A stretch of 64,000 bases of DNA from Streptomyces sp. DH5 (lineage in GTDB: Bacteria; Actinomycetota; Actinomycetes; Streptomycetales; Streptomycetaceae), in the NCBI RefSeq assembly GCF_020873915.1, contig NZ_JAHWGP010000006.1, positions 202,718-266,717 on the forward strand, written 5' to 3'. Under the pieces are notes generated by a model. The model did not search any database, had not been told where the DNA came from, and saw nothing but the letters and a program-made list of their open reading frames with translations. This document shows, in pieces, positions 51,129 to 61,043 of the stretch. Position numbers and translations under genes: made by a program. Position 1 is the first letter of the stretch. The number at the start of each line of letters is the position of its first letter.

Positions 51129-52370
51129 GTGTCGCCCACCAAGGCCGCCCTGCTGGCCACCGCCGTACTGCTGACCGCACTCGGCGGCACGCCGCCCACG
51201 CCCACCCACGGGGCACCCGAACCGCAGCGGGAGCCCGTCCGGCTCGCCGGCAGCGGAGAGTGCACCTACCCCAGCAAGCAGCAGTTCAAGGCCCGCCCGT
51301 GGTCCCTGCAGCGCGTCCTGCTGGACGAACTCTGGCAGGGCACCAACAAGGGCAAGGGCGTCCGGGTCGCCGTCATCGACACGGGCGTCGACGACGAGAA
51401 CCCGCAGCTCACCGCCGCCGTCGACAAGGCGGCCGGACTGGACCTGCTCACCTCGGGCAAGGGCGCCGACCCCACCAACGACGAGGTGGGACACGGAACG
51501 AAGGTCGCCGGCATCATCGCCGCCCGCCCCCGCGGAGGAACCGGCTTCGTCGGCCTGGCACCGGGCGCCACCATCATCCCGATCCGCCAGAACGACGCCG
51601 ACAGCAGCGGCGACTCCGACAGCATGGCCCGGGCCATCGACCACGCCGTGGCCCGCGGTGCCGACGTCATCAACATCTCCCAGGACACCGCCAAGCCGCT
51701 CTCCGCCACCTCCGCCCTCGCGGAGTCGGTCCGCAAGGCCATCGCCCGCGACGTCGTCGTGATCGCGTCGGCGGGCAACGACGGCCTGGACGGCAAGGTC
51801 AAGAAGACCTACCCCGCCGCCTTCGACGGCGTCCTCGCCGTGGCCTCCTCCGACCGGAACAACGAACGCGCCGCCTTCTCCCAGGCCGGGGACTTCGTGG
51901 GCGTGGCCGCGCCGGGAGTCGACATCGTCTCCACCGTCCCCGGCGGCGGCCAGTGCACCGACAGCGGCACCAGCTTCTCGGCCCCCTTCGTCGCCGGGGT
52001 GGCCGCGCTGCTCAAGGAGAAGCACCCCGACTGGACCCCGGCCCAGATCGTCACGCGGATCGAACAGACGGCGGAGCGCTCGGTCAACGGCCACGACAAC
52101 TTCGTCGGCTGGGGCGTGGTCGACCCGGTCCGCGCCGTACAGGAGTCCGACCTCGCCGACCCCCCTTCGTCCCCCACCCCCGACCCCGGGGTGGCCAGGG
52201 CCCAGGCACCGGACATCGCCCCGTTCTCCCTGGCGGAGACCCCGGCCGAACGCGACGAACGGCACGCCACCTACGCCCTGGGCGTCACCGCGGTCCTGGT
52301 CACCGTCATCGCCGGCACCGCTGTGGCACTGCGCGACCTGCGCCGCCGCCGGGCACAGCGGGAGGCGTGA
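51129..52370 (+). CDS. mycP: Type VII secretion-associated serine protease, mycosin
   Basis: 413 residues, GTG start. A signal peptide (AALLATAVLLTALGG) leads into a subtilisin-like domain with the full triad: Asp84 (VAVIDTGVD), His122 (VGHGTKVAG) and Ser282 (GTSFSAPFVAG); the oxyanion Asn is in ASAGNDG. A Pro-rich linker precedes a C-terminal membrane anchor (YALGVTAVLVTVIAGTAVAL) and a basic tail. Mycosins stabilise and process ESX systems on the outer side of the membrane. Confidence 0.95.
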   Translation: MSPTKAALLATAVLLTALGGTPPTPTHGAPEPQREPVRLAGSGECTYPSKQQFKARPWSLQRVLLDELWQGTNKGKGVRVAVIDTGVDDENPQLTAAVDKAAGLDLLTSGKGADPTNDEVGHGTKVAGIIAARPRGGTGFVGLAPGATIIPIRQNDADSSGDSDSMARAIDHAVARGADVINISQDTAKPLSATSALAESVRKAIARDVVVIASAGNDGLDGKVKKTYPAAFDGVLAVASSDRNNERAAFSQAGDFVGVAAPGVDIVSTVPGGGQCTDSGTSFSAPFVAGVAALLKEKHPDWTPAQIVTRIEQTAERSVNGHDNFVGWGVVDPVRAVQESDLADPPSSPTPDPGVARAQAPDIAPFSLAETPAERDERHATYALGVTAVLVTVIAGTAVALRDLRRRRAQREA

Positions 52371-52383
52371 CAGCCCTCCGCGC

Positions 52384-52695
52384 TCAGTCGCCGGCGGCCG
52401 CGTTCCCCGCCGACGGCTCCAGGTCGAACTCCCCGTCCCGTGCCCCCAGGACGAAGGCACGCCACTCCGCCTCCGTGTAGCGCAGCACCGTCTCCGGATC
52501 CAGCGAGGACCGCATGGCCACCGCGCCGTCGGGCAGATAGGCGATCTCCACCCGCTCCTCGTGCTCCTCCGTACCCGGAGCGGAGTGCCACTCGACACCG
52601 GAGATGTCCAGCGCGTACAGCTCGTCCCGCTCGCGCTCCTTGCGCGCCTTGATTTCCTCGGGCGTCTCGCGCTCCCGGTCCGGCAGATCAGCCAT
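52384..52695 (-). CDS. DUF397 protein
   Basis: 103 residues from ATG 52695 (MADLPDRERETPEEIKARKE); an upstream extension in frame is noncoding-like. The DUF397 signature appears in the middle and end: ISGVEWHSAPG ... VEIAYLPDGAVAMRSS and LRYTEAEWRAFVLGARDGEFD. Such small actinobacterial proteins often pair with XRE regulators, none of which is visible here. It points against mycP, with 13 bases between stops, and away from the esx genes. Confidence 0.85.
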   Translation of the reverse strand: MADLPDRERETPEEIKARKERERDELYALDISGVEWHSAPGTEEHEERVEIAYLPDGAVAMRSSLDPETVLRYTEAEWRAFVLGARDGEFDLEPSAGNAAAGD

Positions 52696-52839
52696 GGCGG
52701 AACGGTGTCCTTTCGTCACGTACGAACGATCCCCGGCCACAGTACTGGGCACCCCCTCGGGGCATGTCCGTACCGTGACCGGATCACACGGTTCCGGCGG
52801 ACAGTACCGGCCGCGAACTGACCTGTGGGCGCTTTGCAG

Positions 52840-52868
52840 TTGGAACACCCACAGCAAGTGACTAAAGT
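52840..52868 (+). promoter_or_regulatory. Candidate housekeeping promoter for the WXG100 genes
   Basis: TTGGAA, a 17-base spacer, then TAAAGT, giving a start site near 52875 and a leader of ~165 bases before the first WXG100 gene. It lies in the 343-base gap 52696-53038, which otherwise shows only the AGGAGGG ribosome site at ~53021 and no other gene. Confidence 0.5.
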
Positions 52869-53038
52869 GGCCCCCGGTGCCACGCCTGTGGTACCGCACG
52901 GGGGCGGCGCGACGCTGCGACCACGAGTCGCGCTGGGAGGCAGCGGTTCTTGCCCGCCAGGACACCTGGACATCCGTCCACGGCGACCCGTCACGGTGGC
53001 GACGGCCACCAGCACTTCACCAGGAGGGCAAGAGACAC

Positions 53039-53371
53039 ATGAGCGTCGACTACAGCGACTCCGACCTTACGGATCTCGCCAACAAGATCCAGGACTTCCA
53101 CACGGACGTGAGCAAGAGGGTGACGTCCCTCAACACCGTCGTCGACATGATCCAGGCGGGCTGGCAGGGCGCCGCGGGCAAGGAGTTCGACTCCGTCCAG
53201 CGCGGGGTCAACCAGCACCTGAAGAAGCTCCAGGACGACCTCGTCGACCTCGAGGACGTCATGCGGATGAGCGTCAAGGGCTTCAGCGCCAACGAGCAGG
53301 AGCGCGTCTCCGAGATCCGCCGGGTGGACAACTCCTACCAGGTCTCCAGCCGCATCACCGACCTCGCCTGA
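53039..53371 (+). CDS. WXG100-family type VII secretion protein
   Basis: 110 residues, ATG at 53039 after CCAGGAGGGCAAGAGAC. It is helical, with the turn motif WQG in MIQAGWQGAAGKEFDSVQ between the two helices, as in EsxA/EsxB. The C-terminus ends YQVSSRITDLA. A second WXG100 gene follows after 31 bases; the two should form the secreted heterodimer. Confidence 0.93.
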   Translation: MSVDYSDSDLTDLANKIQDFHTDVSKRVTSLNTVVDMIQAGWQGAAGKEFDSVQRGVNQHLKKLQDDLVDLEDVMRMSVKGFSANEQERVSEIRRVDNSYQVSSRITDLA

Positions 53372-53402
53372 CCGACACCGCCGCATCCGGGAGAAGCACA
53401 CA

Positions 53403-53714
53403 GTGAGCGTCAACTACGACCGCACAGCGGTCAACTTCGACACCGTCACCCAGGCCGCCATGGACGTCCGCAAGACGGCCAAGGAGATGAGCGAGCAGCT
53501 CGACATCCTCATGCGCCAGGTCAAGGCCGTCGCCGAGACCTGGGAGGGCGAGGCGAAGACGGCCTACACCGAGATCCAGCGCAGCAGCAGCGTCGAGATG
53601 AACCAGATGTGCCAGAAGCTGGCCCGCATCGCCCAGCTCCTCGACGAGTCCGTCATCGGCTACAAGGACACCGACCACGGCAACGCGGCCCGCTTCCGCA
53701 TGCTGATGGGCTGA
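53403..53714 (+). CDS. WXG100-family type VII secretion protein, partner
   Basis: 103 residues, GTG start. The motif WEG lies in VAETWEGEAKTAYTEIQRSSS between two amphipathic helices. It is a typical EsxA/EsxB size and probably the partner of the preceding WXG100 protein. A strong hairpin follows. Confidence 0.93.
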   Translation: MSVNYDRTAVNFDTVTQAAMDVRKTAKEMSEQLDILMRQVKAVAETWEGEAKTAYTEIQRSSSVEMNQMCQKLARIAQLLDESVIGYKDTDHGNAARFRMLMG

Positions 53715-53742
53715 CCCGCAGCCCACGGCGCCACGCCGGACA

Positions 53743-53778
53743 CGAAGGGGGCGGCCCGGTGCGGGGCGGCCCCCTTCG
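53743..53778 (+). terminator. Hairpin terminator after the WXG100 pair
   Basis: CGAAGGGGGC / GCCCCCTTCG, a perfect 10-bp stem around a 16-base GC-rich loop, 28 bases after the stop. It separates the esx pair from the effector module, so the effector genes may have their own promoter in 53779-53880. Confidence 0.7.
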
Positions 53779-53880
53779 CATGTGTGCTTCACCACGCGCC
53801 GGGGCGGCGGAACCGCATAGCGTGCCCGGACTACGTGTGCGATCTTCTTCCTCATGCGTGCGAACGGGGGCGGCGCCGAC

Positions 53881-54363
53881 ATGACCACGATCAGCGGCAC
53901 GGGCGCGGCGGGACACGAGCCGGTCGACCTGGCGGAGACCGTGCGACGCGCGAAAGCCGGAAGGGCCTCCCCTCAGGACGTCTTCGACGCCTTCCTCCGC
54001 TCCCGGGTCCACTGCGAACGACCGGAGGACCCAGGCTTCTTGACGGTCACCGCACCCGGTCACACCGCCGACGACACGCAGCAGCGCTCCCGCATCCTCG
54101 ACCTGGCCTCCACCACGACCGGTCCCGCGCCCGCACCGGCCCGGCTGGTCCCGGTGTTCACCTCACTGGAACAGTTCGCACTCTTCACCGGCGGGGGAGC
54201 CTGGTTCTCGACGACGGGCGCCGACGTCCTGGACCTGCTCCCCGAGGGAGTCGACGTGTGGCTCGACCCGGCCGCCGAGCACTCCGTACGACTCGTGACG
54301 GCCGCCACCGCCGTGCAGCCGGTGCTGCACGTCTCTTACCGACCCCGGAGGACCATGGCATGA
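53881..54363 (+). CDS. SseB-like protein in the effector module
   Basis: 160 residues from ATG 53881 (MTTISGTGAAG); an ATG nine codons upstream is possible. The C-terminal two-thirds match the SseB N-terminal-type domain: DVFDAFLRSRVHCERPEDPGF, LVPVFTSLEQFALFTGG and LLPEGVDVWLDPAAEHSVRL. SseB-like proteins often lie beside secreted toxins and WXG-like proteins in actinobacteria. It overlaps the next gene by four bases. A chaperone or regulatory role is inference. Confidence 0.78.
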   Translation: MTTISGTGAAGHEPVDLAETVRRAKAGRASPQDVFDAFLRSRVHCERPEDPGFLTVTAPGHTADDTQQRSRILDLASTTTGPAPAPARLVPVFTSLEQFALFTGGGAWFSTTGADVLDLLPEGVDVWLDPAAEHSVRLVTAATAVQPVLHVSYRPRRTMA

Positions 54364-54854
54364 GCGACGCACAGGGATGGCTCATCCCGCGGGGAGCGGA
54401 CGGCGGCGAATTCAAGTGGGAGGTCCAATTCCTCCAGTCGATCGCGCAGCCGCTGGAGGAGTCCACGGCCGCCGCCCGGAAGATCGCGGGGGACCGCGCG
54501 GAGCAGAGGTTCGACAACGGCTTCCAGGTCTCCGAGGACACCACCGGAGCGGGTGAAGTGACCGCGGCGGTCAACGACTTCCTCGACAAGTGGTGCCACG
54601 GCCTGGGCTGCATCGCCGACGACGCCGATGTGATCGTCTCCGCGCTGAGCGCGACGATCAACGACTTCCTCGTCACCGAGACCAGGACCCGGTACAAGGC
54701 CATGATGCTCGAGCGGCAGCAACAGCACGAGGACGACCACCCCGTCACCACGTGGCTGGAGGAGCACGGCGTCGCCGCAGAGGAGAAGAAGGAGTTCCGA
54801 GCCCGCCTGGAGCCCGTGAACCCCGACGGCCAGGACGCCCGGACCCCGAAGTAG
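54360..54854 (+). CDS. Small helical protein, ESX-substrate-like
   Basis: 164 residues, ATG overlapping the SseB-like stop. It is predicted to be almost all helical (LQSIAQPLEESTAAARKIAGD, then a long helix to LSATINDFLVTETRTRYKAMM). There is no WXG motif and no signal peptide. It ends 21 bases before the RHS gene. Helical partner proteins in this place usually bind and target the large type VII toxin, but I do not recognise a named family. Confidence 0.7.
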   Translation: MSDAQGWLIPRGADGGEFKWEVQFLQSIAQPLEESTAAARKIAGDRAEQRFDNGFQVSEDTTGAGEVTAAVNDFLDKWCHGLGCIADDADVIVSALSATINDFLVTETRTRYKAMMLERQQQHEDDHPVTTWLEEHGVAAEEKKEFRARLEPVNPDGQDARTPK

Positions 54855-54875
54855 GCAGGAGCAGGAAGACCCGGC

Positions 54876-57800
54876 ATGACGGAAAAGCGGTCCCTCTTCC
54901 GCCGTATCTGGATCGGCCCCGACGACACCGTCCAGGACTGGATCCCGGGCAAGCCCACCGAACTCGACCGGCTCATCAAGAAACTCGCCGGCGCGGCAGC
55001 ACACTTCGGCGAGGGCGCGGAGCAGCTGCGCAAGCTTGACACCGACCCCTGGCAGGGCGAGGCCGCCGAGGCGTTCCGCAAGACGGTCAAGAAGCTGCCC
55101 AAGGACCTCGACGGCGCGCTGGACGCGTTCGTCGAGGCGGGCGCCGCCGTACTCGCCTACCGCGAGGTGCTCGACGCGGCCCAGCGCCTCACCCAGCGGA
55201 TCCTCGACCACGAGGCACCCGTCGCCCGCGACCTCTCCCGCCAGTACGCCGAGGCCGTCGACGACTACAACACGGCGGTCAAAGCCGGCGCGACGACGCT
55301 CCCCACCCGCCCACCGGAGACCGACCCGGGCCGTACCACGATGGCCGAACTGGTCGAAAGGATCAACGGCGCCCAGGGGAACGTCGAGGAAGCCGCCAGC
55401 ACCGCCCAACGGATTCTGCACAAGGCAGCCGAGAAGGCGCCCAAACGGCCGAGCGGCTGGCAACGCATGACCGACGGCGCGAAGGAGGGCTGGAACGACC
55501 TCGTCGAATTCGGGCTCGCGGTCAACCCCGGCAGGCTCCTGACCGAACCCAAGGCCTACGTCCACGACGCGGCCATGGTCATCGACGGAGGCGTCGGCGC
55601 GGTCAGGGACCCGGTCGGCTTCTCGAAGGACGTGTACCAGGGCGTCTCCACCACCTGGGACGAGTTCCAGAAGGACCCGGCCCGCATGCTCGGCTACATG
55701 GCGCCCAGCCTCGCCGGCGGAGCGGCCTTCAAGGGCGCGGGAAGCCTGGCACGCAGCATGGACGGCCGTAACGCGCTCGGCAGCCCGACCGGCCTCGGCA
55801 CGGCCGGCGCCCACCTCGACGCCGGCCGTCCCGGTAGCCACAGTGATGGCCACGCCACCCAGAACAATCCCACCGACCCGGTCGACCTCGCCACCGGCAA
55901 GATGTACATGCCGCAGACCGACGTCGCCCTTCCCGGAACCCTTCCCTTGGTGTTCAAACGCCGTGCCGAGTCCGGTTACCGCGCCGGCCGTTGGTTCGGC
56001 CCCTCCTGGTCCTCGACCGTCGACCAGCGGCTGGAGATCGAGGCCGACCGCATCGTCCTCGTCCACGAGGACGGTCTCTTCCTGGCCTACCCTCCACCCG
56101 GCCCCCGGCGGCACAAGCCTGCCGACCGAGGGTCCACGATGGGTACTGCGCGCGGAGCCCGAGGGCTACACGATCACGGACCCGGCAGCCGGACGCACCT
56201 GGCACTTCGCCCAACACGCCGACGACCACGCGCTCCTGGAACGGATCGACGACCGCAACGGCAACCGGATCACGTTCGAACACGACACGGACGGCACGCC
56301 CACCGCCATCACCCACAACGGCGGTCACCGCATCCGCATCACCACGGAGGCGCACAGAATCACCGCCCTCCACCTCGCCGGCGCCGCACCGGACGGGGAC
56401 GACCAGGAACTGATCCGGTACGGCTACTCCGCGGCGGGCGATCTCACCGAGGTGGTGAACTCCTCCGCCCTGCCGCTCCGCTTCACCTACGACGAAGCGG
56501 GCCGCATCATCTCCTGGACCGACACCAACGACCGCGGCTACACGTACGAGTACGACGACCACGACCGCTGTATCGCCGAGGGCGGCGCCGAAGGCCACAT
56601 GAGCCTGCGCATCGCGTATGCCGACCGGGACACCGAGACGGGCCTTCGCACCACCACCGCCACCACGGGCAACGGACACGTCTACCGGTACTCCGTCAAC
56701 GACCTGTGCCAGGTGGTCGCCGAGGCCGACCCGGTGGGCGCGATGACCCGCTTCGAACGGGACCGCTACAACCGCCTGCTCGCCCGCACCGACCCCCTGG
56801 GCCACACCACCCGCTTCAGCTACGACGAGGCAGGGAACCTCACCTCTGTCATACGTCCCGACGGTCGCGAGTCCCGAGCCGACTACAACGACCTCCACCT
56901 CCCCACAACGGTCCGCCACCCGAACGGCACCACCGCCCACCAGACGTACGACTCCCGCGGCAACAGAACCTCCCTCACAGCGCCGACGGGCCACACCACC
57001 CGCTTCACCCACGACGAGCGCGGCCGCCTGACGGCCGTCGTCGACCCCTTGGGCCACACGACAACGATCGCCTGCGACGACGCGGGCCTCCCCGTACGCA
57101 TCACGGACCCCCTCGGCGCGACGACGTCGTACGAACGTGACGTCTTCGGCCGCCCGGTCACGATCACCGACCCCACAGGCGCGGTGACCCGCCTCGAATG
57201 GACCGTGGAGGGACGCCTGTCCCGCCGCACCGCCGCCGACGGCACGACCGAGTCCTGGACCTACGACGGCGAGGGGAACTGCACGACCCACACCGACCAA
57301 CTCGGCGGCACCACACACTTCGAATACACGCACTTCGACTTGCTGACGGCCCGCACAGGCCCGGACGGAGTGCGCTACGAATTCGAACACGACACCGAGC
57401 TGAACCTCACCAAGGTCACCAACCCCCAGGGCCTGACCTGGAGCTACACCTACGACCCCGCCGGTCGCCTGACCACGGAAACCGACTTCGACGACCGCAC
57501 CCTCACATACACCTACGACGCGGCCGGCCGCCTGACCTCTCGCCGCAACGTGCTGGGCCAGACCCTGACGTACGAGCGCGACGCACTGGGCCAGGTGACC
57601 ACCAAGCGCACGCCCGACGGAGTCACCACCTACGCGTACGACACGAACGGCCGGCTGATCGAAGCCAACGGCCCCGACGGCACGACCCTGACCATCGACC
57701 GGGACATCCACGGCCGCGTCCTCTCCGAAACGGTCGACAGCCGCACCCTCGCCTACGCCTACGACGACCTCGGCCGCCGCACGACCCGCACGACCCCCAC

Positions 57801-59337
57801 CGGCGCGACCACCACCTGGACTTATGACGCGACGGGCCGCCGCACCGGCATGACGGTCTCGGGCCGCACCATCGACTTCACCTACGACCCGGCCGGCCGC
57901 GAACTGACCCGCCGCATAGGCGAAACGGTCACCCTGGACCACGCCTTCGACCCCCTGGGTCGCCTGGCGACGCAGTCAGTGAAAGGCACGCACGGCCGTT
58001 CCGTGCAGCACCGCGCATACACCTACCGCGCCGACGGCAACCTGATCGGCATCGAGGACCAGCTCTCAGGCCCGCGCCGCTTCGACCTGGACCCGACGGG
58101 CCGGGTTACGGCCGTACACGCCGCGAACTGGACGGAGCGCTACGCCTACGACGAGTCCGGCAACCAGACCCGGGCCACCTGGCCGGCGTCCCACCCAGGC
58201 CAGGAGGCCACGGGCGACCGCACCTACACGGGCACCCGCATCACCCGAGCCGGCCGCGTCCGCTACGAACACGACGCCCTGGGCCGCACCACCCTCCGCC
58301 AGAAAACGCGCCCGTCCCGCAAGCCGGACACCTGGCACTACACATGGGACGCGGAAGACCGCCTGACCGCGGTCACCACCTCCGACGGCACCCGCTGGCG
58401 CTACACCTACGACCCCCTGGGCCGCAGAACGGCCAAACTCCGCCTGGCCGACGACGGCGAAACCGTCACCGAACAGGTCCTCTTCACCTGGGACGGCACA
58501 ACCCTCTGCGAACAGACGACGACCTCCCCGTCCCTCCCGAACCCGGTCACCCTGACCTGGAACCACCGGGGCCTTCACCCCATCACCCAGTCGGAACGCA
58601 TCACCGCCGCGGACGCCCCCCAGCACGAGATCGACTCCCGCTTCTTCGCCATCGTCACCGACTTGGTCGGCACCCCCACCGAACTCATCGACGAGCAGGG
58701 CGACATAGCCTGGCGCACGCGCAGCACCCTGTGGGGCACCACCACCTGGCCGACCTCCGGCACGGCCTACACCCCCCTCCGTTTCCCCGGCCAGTACTAC
58801 GACCCGGAAACATCCCTCCACTACAACTACTTCCGCCACTACGACCCGGAAACAGCGCGCTATCTCACGCCTGATCCGCTTGGTCTGCAGCCGGCTCCGC
58901 ATCCGACCACATACGTTTACAATCCGCTTACGTGGAGTGATCCGCTGGGGCTTGCCCCGGTGGAAAGCTGCCGTGAGTTGGGGCTGACTCCAGCCGCTCA
59001 GCGAGCTATCGAAAAATTCGAGAATACGAGGACAGACCCCCTGGGCGACATCAATTCGCAGCCGAATCACAATCACTACGATGCGGCCAGAAGAGAAGCG
59101 AATGGTGAGGTCGTAGCTCGCAAGTCGGACGGGACGCCTTTCGATCACATCGCCGAACTGAAGCAGGCGAGAAGTGCTCTGGACAAGGTGCGCCGAGTTT
59201 TGGAAAGAGAGATTGAAGCTCTGCCGGATGGGCTGACGGACAGAGGTTTGGAAGTGCTGATCACGAAGCGCAAAGAAGTGATTGACGAGCTGGATCGCCT
59301 GAATGGATTCCTGCATTCCATCGGGCATCGCAAGTAA
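54876..59337 (+). pseudogene. RHS/YD-repeat polymorphic toxin with WXG-like N-terminus, broken by a +1 frameshift
   Basis: The frame from ATG 54876 reads 408 codons to 56099; the same protein resumes one base later at 56101 and runs to 59337. Removing one G at 56100-56101 gives ~1486 residues. The N-terminus is a helical domain with DPWQGEAAEAFRKTV, typical of type VII-exported toxins. DPVDLATGKMYMPQTDV opens the RHS core (DUF6531-like), followed by >20 YD repeats (YDAAGRLTS, YDEAGRII). The core ends at RYLTPDPLGLQPAPHPTTYV. The last ~120 residues (NHNHYDAARREANGEVVARK ... LDRLNGFLHSIGHRK) resemble polymorphic toxin type 28. Without a fix, only 754 residues with a false tail are made. It may be a real mutation or a sequencing error. 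Confidence 0.85.
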
Positions 59338-59354
59338 GAGAGCGGAGGCAGACA

Positions 59355-59774
59355 GTGCTGGCAGGGTTTGTCGACAGGGGCAAGTCGGTCGAAGAACTTG
59401 AGGAGGCCTGTTGGCCGGATCCGCCAACGGACACCACACCGCTGGTACGCAGTGTTCACGAGCTGCGAAAGAAGCCGATCAAAGACCTGACGGTCGAGAA
59501 CCTGCGTCGCCTCGTGGGCCAGGACGTCGGTCTACGTTGGCTCTTGCCTGTGGCCCTGGATTTTCTGCGAGAGACGGCAAGGGAAGAGGAGACGAGCGGT
59601 TGGTTCGACGACGACCTGCTCTCAGCAGTGGTAACCAGGAAAGAAGAAGCGTGGAGGTCTGCCCCTGAACTCGCCCGCCATCTCGACGAGACGGTGAGGA
59701 TGCTCACCGATCTGTCGCCGTACGTTCAGCAGGACGTGAGTCGATTCAGAGAAGCACTGTCGGACATCCTGTAA
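59355..59774 (+). CDS. CdiI-like immunity protein for the RHS toxin
   Basis: 139 residues, GTG start with GGAGG nine bases upstream. LEEACWPDPPTDTTPLVRSVHELRKKPI, then LTVENLRRLVGQDVGLRWLLPVALDFL match the contact-dependent growth-inhibition immunity family that I recall as CdiI_3-like. It starts 17 bases after the toxin stop, the standard place for a cognate immunity gene. It is intact although the toxin frame is broken. Confidence 0.82.
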   Translation: MLAGFVDRGKSVEELEEACWPDPPTDTTPLVRSVHELRKKPIKDLTVENLRRLVGQDVGLRWLLPVALDFLRETAREEETSGWFDDDLLSAVVTRKEEAWRSAPELARHLDETVRMLTDLSPYVQQDVSRFREALSDIL

Positions 59775-60010
59775 GACCCTCATCGCACGACGGCCGATCC
59801 AGCCGGCAGACTCTGATTGTGTTCGTAGCTCGACGGCAGGCAGGGAAAGTTGGGCGAGAGGTGGATGACAGCGTTATGGTTGAAGCCGAGTCGTTGCGCA
59901 CTCGCAGTCAGACTTCGAATTCGGATCTCTGTGGCATGAGTCAGCACCGGGAACGGACGAAAGAGCGCTCTCCGTGGTCTGAATTAATCGACATGGAATC
60001 GAAGGGACAG

Positions 60011-60169
60011 ATGAGCAAGGGAAGACGGTGGAGTGAGACGTCAGCAGATACCCACCCTGCTTGGCGTCAAATCTTCAACAGTGACTGGAAAGGACCTGGT
60101 GTCGCAGGTAGGTGTCCCTGCTGCAGGCACAGAAATTTGTATCGCTGGTGTCTGCAAGAAAACGTCTAA
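60011..60169 (+). CDS. Small Cys-containing reading frame cut at the insertion-sequence edge
   Basis: 52 residues: MSKGRRWSETSADTHPAWRQ begins it and GVAGRCPCCRHRNLYRWC holds a CxxC-like pair as in zinc ribbons. It ends at a stop formed at the insertion-sequence junction. The same DNA is open in another frame (GTG ~60030) that joins smoothly to the sequence on the far side of the element, so which frame was the gene is unclear. The stretch 59775-60010 before it shows no convincing gene. Confidence 0.4.
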   Translation: MSKGRRWSETSADTHPAWRQIFNSDWKGPGVAGRCPCCRHRNLYRWCLQENV

Positions 60170-60995
60170 GAGGGTGTCTCGCGTGGTGAGTTTTGCGAGC
60201 TTCTTGTAGCAGGTCAGGGCCGCCGCGAGTCCAAGAAAGGCCAGGAAGTGGCTGCCCTTTCGCTCGTATCGGACGGTCAGGCGGCGGTAGCCGAAAAGCC
60301 ACGAGATCGACCGTTCGATCTTCCAGCGGTGCCGGCCGAGTCGCTCGCTGGACTCGATGCCGGGCCTGGCGATGCGCGGGACGATGCCCCGCTCGCGCAG
60401 CCACTTCAGCCTCTCGGCGGAGTGGTACGCCTTGTCCGCACGGAGTCTGCCGGGGCGGCGCCTTCGCGGACCGCGTCGGGAGCGGATGGCGGGGATGCCC
60501 AGGACCAGCGGCAGCAGCGCCTGGCTGTCGTGAACGTTCGCGCCGGACACACCGAGTGCGAGTGGGAGCCCCTGCCCGTCGGACAGGACGTGCAGTTTGC
60601 TGCCCTTCTTGCCCCGGTCGACCGGATTGCGCCCGGTCAGCGATCCCCCCTTTCGCGCGGACGGAGGCCGCGTCCACGATGGCCGAGGTCCAGTCCACCT
60701 CGCCGCGGGCGCCGAGCTCGTCCAGAACGGCCTGGTGCAGCCGCCGCCACAGCCCGTCCTTGGTCCATGCGGAGAACCGGCGGTGGGCGGTGGCCGGCGA
60801 GACTCCGAACGTCTCCGGCAGGTGCCGCCAGGCGCAGCCACTGGTCAGCACGTACACCACAGCCGTGAACGCGGCCCGTTCATCAACCGGGGCCGTTCCG
60901 CCTCCCTGTGGACGGGAAGCGAACGAAGGCAGCAACGGTGCGACGAGCGACCAGAGTTCGTCAGGAACCAACCGCTGCGACAAACCAACACCCAT
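60041..60995 (-). CDS. IS5-family (IS427-like) transposase, two overlapping frames
   Basis: The first frame starts at ATG 60995 (MGVGLSQRLVPDELW) and carries the first catalytic Asp in IVDAASVRAKGG. At the run AAAGGGGGG (plus strand 60645-60653) a -1 shift enters the second frame (RKGGSLTGRNPVDRGKKGSK), which carries the second Asp (LRADKAYHS) and the Glu (RWKIERSISWLF). This is the usual programmed-frameshift design of the group. The second frame has no stop inside the element and runs out to 60041 in flanking DNA. Confidence 0.85.
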
Positions 60996-61043
60996 GGCGA
61001 AGCATCATGCCGCATCCACCTCACACCACGTGAGACACCCTCT
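60169..61043. mobile_element. IS5-family insertion sequence, 875 bp, complete
   Basis: Terminal inverted repeats AGAGGGTGTCTC (left) and GAGACACCCTCT (right), with similarity continuing inward (GCGTGGTG / CACCACGT). A TA dinucleotide lies at both edges (60167-60168 and 61044-61045), the expected target duplication. It splits an older gene: the reading frame KKTS/SDALEWD is restored if the element and one TA are removed. Confidence 0.85.
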
